64,000 bases of DNA from Streptomyces netropsis. Lineage in GTDB: Bacteria > Actinomycetota > Actinomycetes > Streptomycetales > Streptomycetaceae. Positions 63,363 to 64,000 of the stretch are shown here, piece by piece. The notes under the pieces are model-generated. The model made no database searches, was not told the origin of the DNA, and saw only the letters and a list, made by a program, of their open reading frames with translations. How positions within the stretch are numbered: position 1 is the stretch's first letter; each line of letters opens with the position of its first letter. The position numbers and the translations under genes are program-made. The stretch is taken from positions 383,726-447,725 of the forward strand of contig NZ_JACHJG010000005.1 of assembly GCF_014203545.1 (NCBI RefSeq), read 5' to 3'.

Positions 63363-64000
63363 TCAGGCCTCGCGCCGCGCCCGGGACCAGACGTGGTGGG
63401 GCGTGGCCTCCGTGTGCGCCGGCAGGCGCCGCCGCCTGCGGTGCTTGAGCAGAGCCCACCGGCCGCGGGCCGCCGTGACCTCCGTACCGCCCTCGGCCGC
63501 CGCCTCGGCGGCCGCCCGGGCCACGGGCAGGATGCCCTCGCGGCGGGTCGCGTCCGGCCGCTCCTCGTCCTCCGGCCAGAAGCCCAGCGCCGCGCACAGG
63601 GTCGGCAGCACCGCCATGGCCGCCGTCGCGTACCCCTCGGCCGAGGGGTGGTAGTTGTCCGGGCCGAACAGCTCCCGCGGGTTCTGCTCGAACTCCGGAC
63701 CCAGCAGGGCGCCCAGCGAGACCGTGCGGCCGCCCGCCTCCAGCACCCCTATGGTCTGCGCCGCCGCCAGCTGGCGGCTCAGCTTCCGGGCCAGCCAGCG
63801 CAGCGGCTGGTACACCGGCTCGATCGTGCCCAGGTCGGGGCAGGTGCCCACGACCACCTCGCAGCCCGCCTCCCGCAGTCTGCGCACCGCGTCGGAGAGC
63901 AGCCGCACGGACCGGGCGAAGGGCATCCGGTGGGTGACGTCGTTCGCCCCGATCATGATCACGCAGACGTCGGGGATCCGGGCCGGATCGGACAGCAGCA
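63363..64000 (-). CDS. SGNH/GDSL hydrolase, 5' end beyond the window
   Basis: At least 211 residues are visible and the frame is open to the right edge, so the N-terminal GDS block lies outside. The remaining blocks fit SGNH esterases: VIMIGANDVTHR (block III GxND), VVVGTCPDLGTIEPVYQPLRWLARKLSRQL, and block V NYHPSAEGYATAAMAVLP with the catalytic Asp-x-His replaced by DNYHPS. A basic tail (RRRRRLPAHTE) closes it. Esterase or lipase of unknown substrate; a signal peptide cannot be judged. Confidence 0.85.
   Translation of the reverse strand, partial: LLSDPARIPDVCVIMIGANDVTHRMPFARSVRLLSDAVRRLREAGCEVVVGTCPDLGTIEPVYQPLRWLARKLSRQLAAAQTIGVLEAGGRTVSLGALLGPEFEQNPRELFGPDNYHPSAEGYATAAMAVLPTLCAALGFWPEDEERPDATRREGILPVARAAAEAAAEGGTEVTAARGRWALLKHRRRRRLPAHTEATPHHVWSRARREA

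Overview
The window is about 72% G+C by eye, with GTG starts, strong G/C wobble bias, purine-rich ribosome sites (AGGAGG/GGAGG) and gene families typical of Streptomyces: Rpf-LysM proteins, Xre/DUF397 pairs, DUF6243, DUF6247, DUF6479, SUKH proteins and a tRNA-Leu that reads UUA. From memory, the order galK - response regulator - MarR - methyltransferase - TetR - desaturase - ppc - pth - rplY - prs - glmU - ... - mfd - ... - mazG - CYP107 - two rpf genes - eno - divIC - DUF501 - ppx - ndh - ... - thiolase runs along the conserved core of the Streptomyces chromosome. I could not run an alignment to confirm this.

Layout. 1-8.6 kb: the 3' part of galK, a GNAT enzyme, a LuxR-type response regulator, a MarR repressor divergent from a trans-aconitate-type methyltransferase with a palindromic operator between them, an acyl-CoA desaturase/TetR operon, and ppc. 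8.6-13.5 kb (minus strand): pth, rplY, prs, glmU, tRNA-Gln and an HTH protein with a LAGLIDADG-like core. 13.6-21.2 kb: an orphan histidine kinase, then a nucleic-acid-toxin/immunity locus (SUKH-3, YwqJ-like deaminase, WHH nuclease fused to SUKH, Imm35-deaminase-SUKH-4 protein) and a coiled-coil protein. 21.3-31.4 kb: a secreted lytic transglycosylase, a MacB-type ABC pair, a DUF6247 two-gene unit and mfd. 31.4-38.6 kb: secreted or exported proteins (HNH lipoprotein, small lipoprotein, amidase, SurA-like lipoprotein), a DUF2079 membrane protein, mazG and DUF6479, separated by dispersed palindromic repeats. 38.6-46.1 kb: a P450, two Rpf-LysM muralytic proteins (the second behind a c-di-AMP ydaO-type riboswitch), eno, divIC, DUF501 and ppx. 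46.3-51.2 kb: an accessory block inserted between ppx and ndh, holding an Xre/DUF397/HATPase trio with a radical SAM protein, a PCMT-like methyltransferase and two small cysteine-rich proteins. 51.9-64 kb: ndh, a cyclopropane synthase-like enzyme, a second MacB-type ABC pair, the bldA-type tRNA, a Bax-inhibitor-1 protein, small hypotheticals, a thiolase and the 3' part of an SGNH hydrolase.

The genes mostly serve central metabolism (ppc, eno, prs, ndh), cell-wall precursor supply and remodelling (glmU, Rpf proteins, transglycosylase, amidase, divIC), membrane-lipid modification (desaturase, Cfa), and development (bldA, the rpf riboswitch). The two regions most likely to hold undescribed biology are the radical SAM/methyltransferase block (46.3-51.2 kb) and the intracellular toxin/immunity locus (15.0-20.1 kb).
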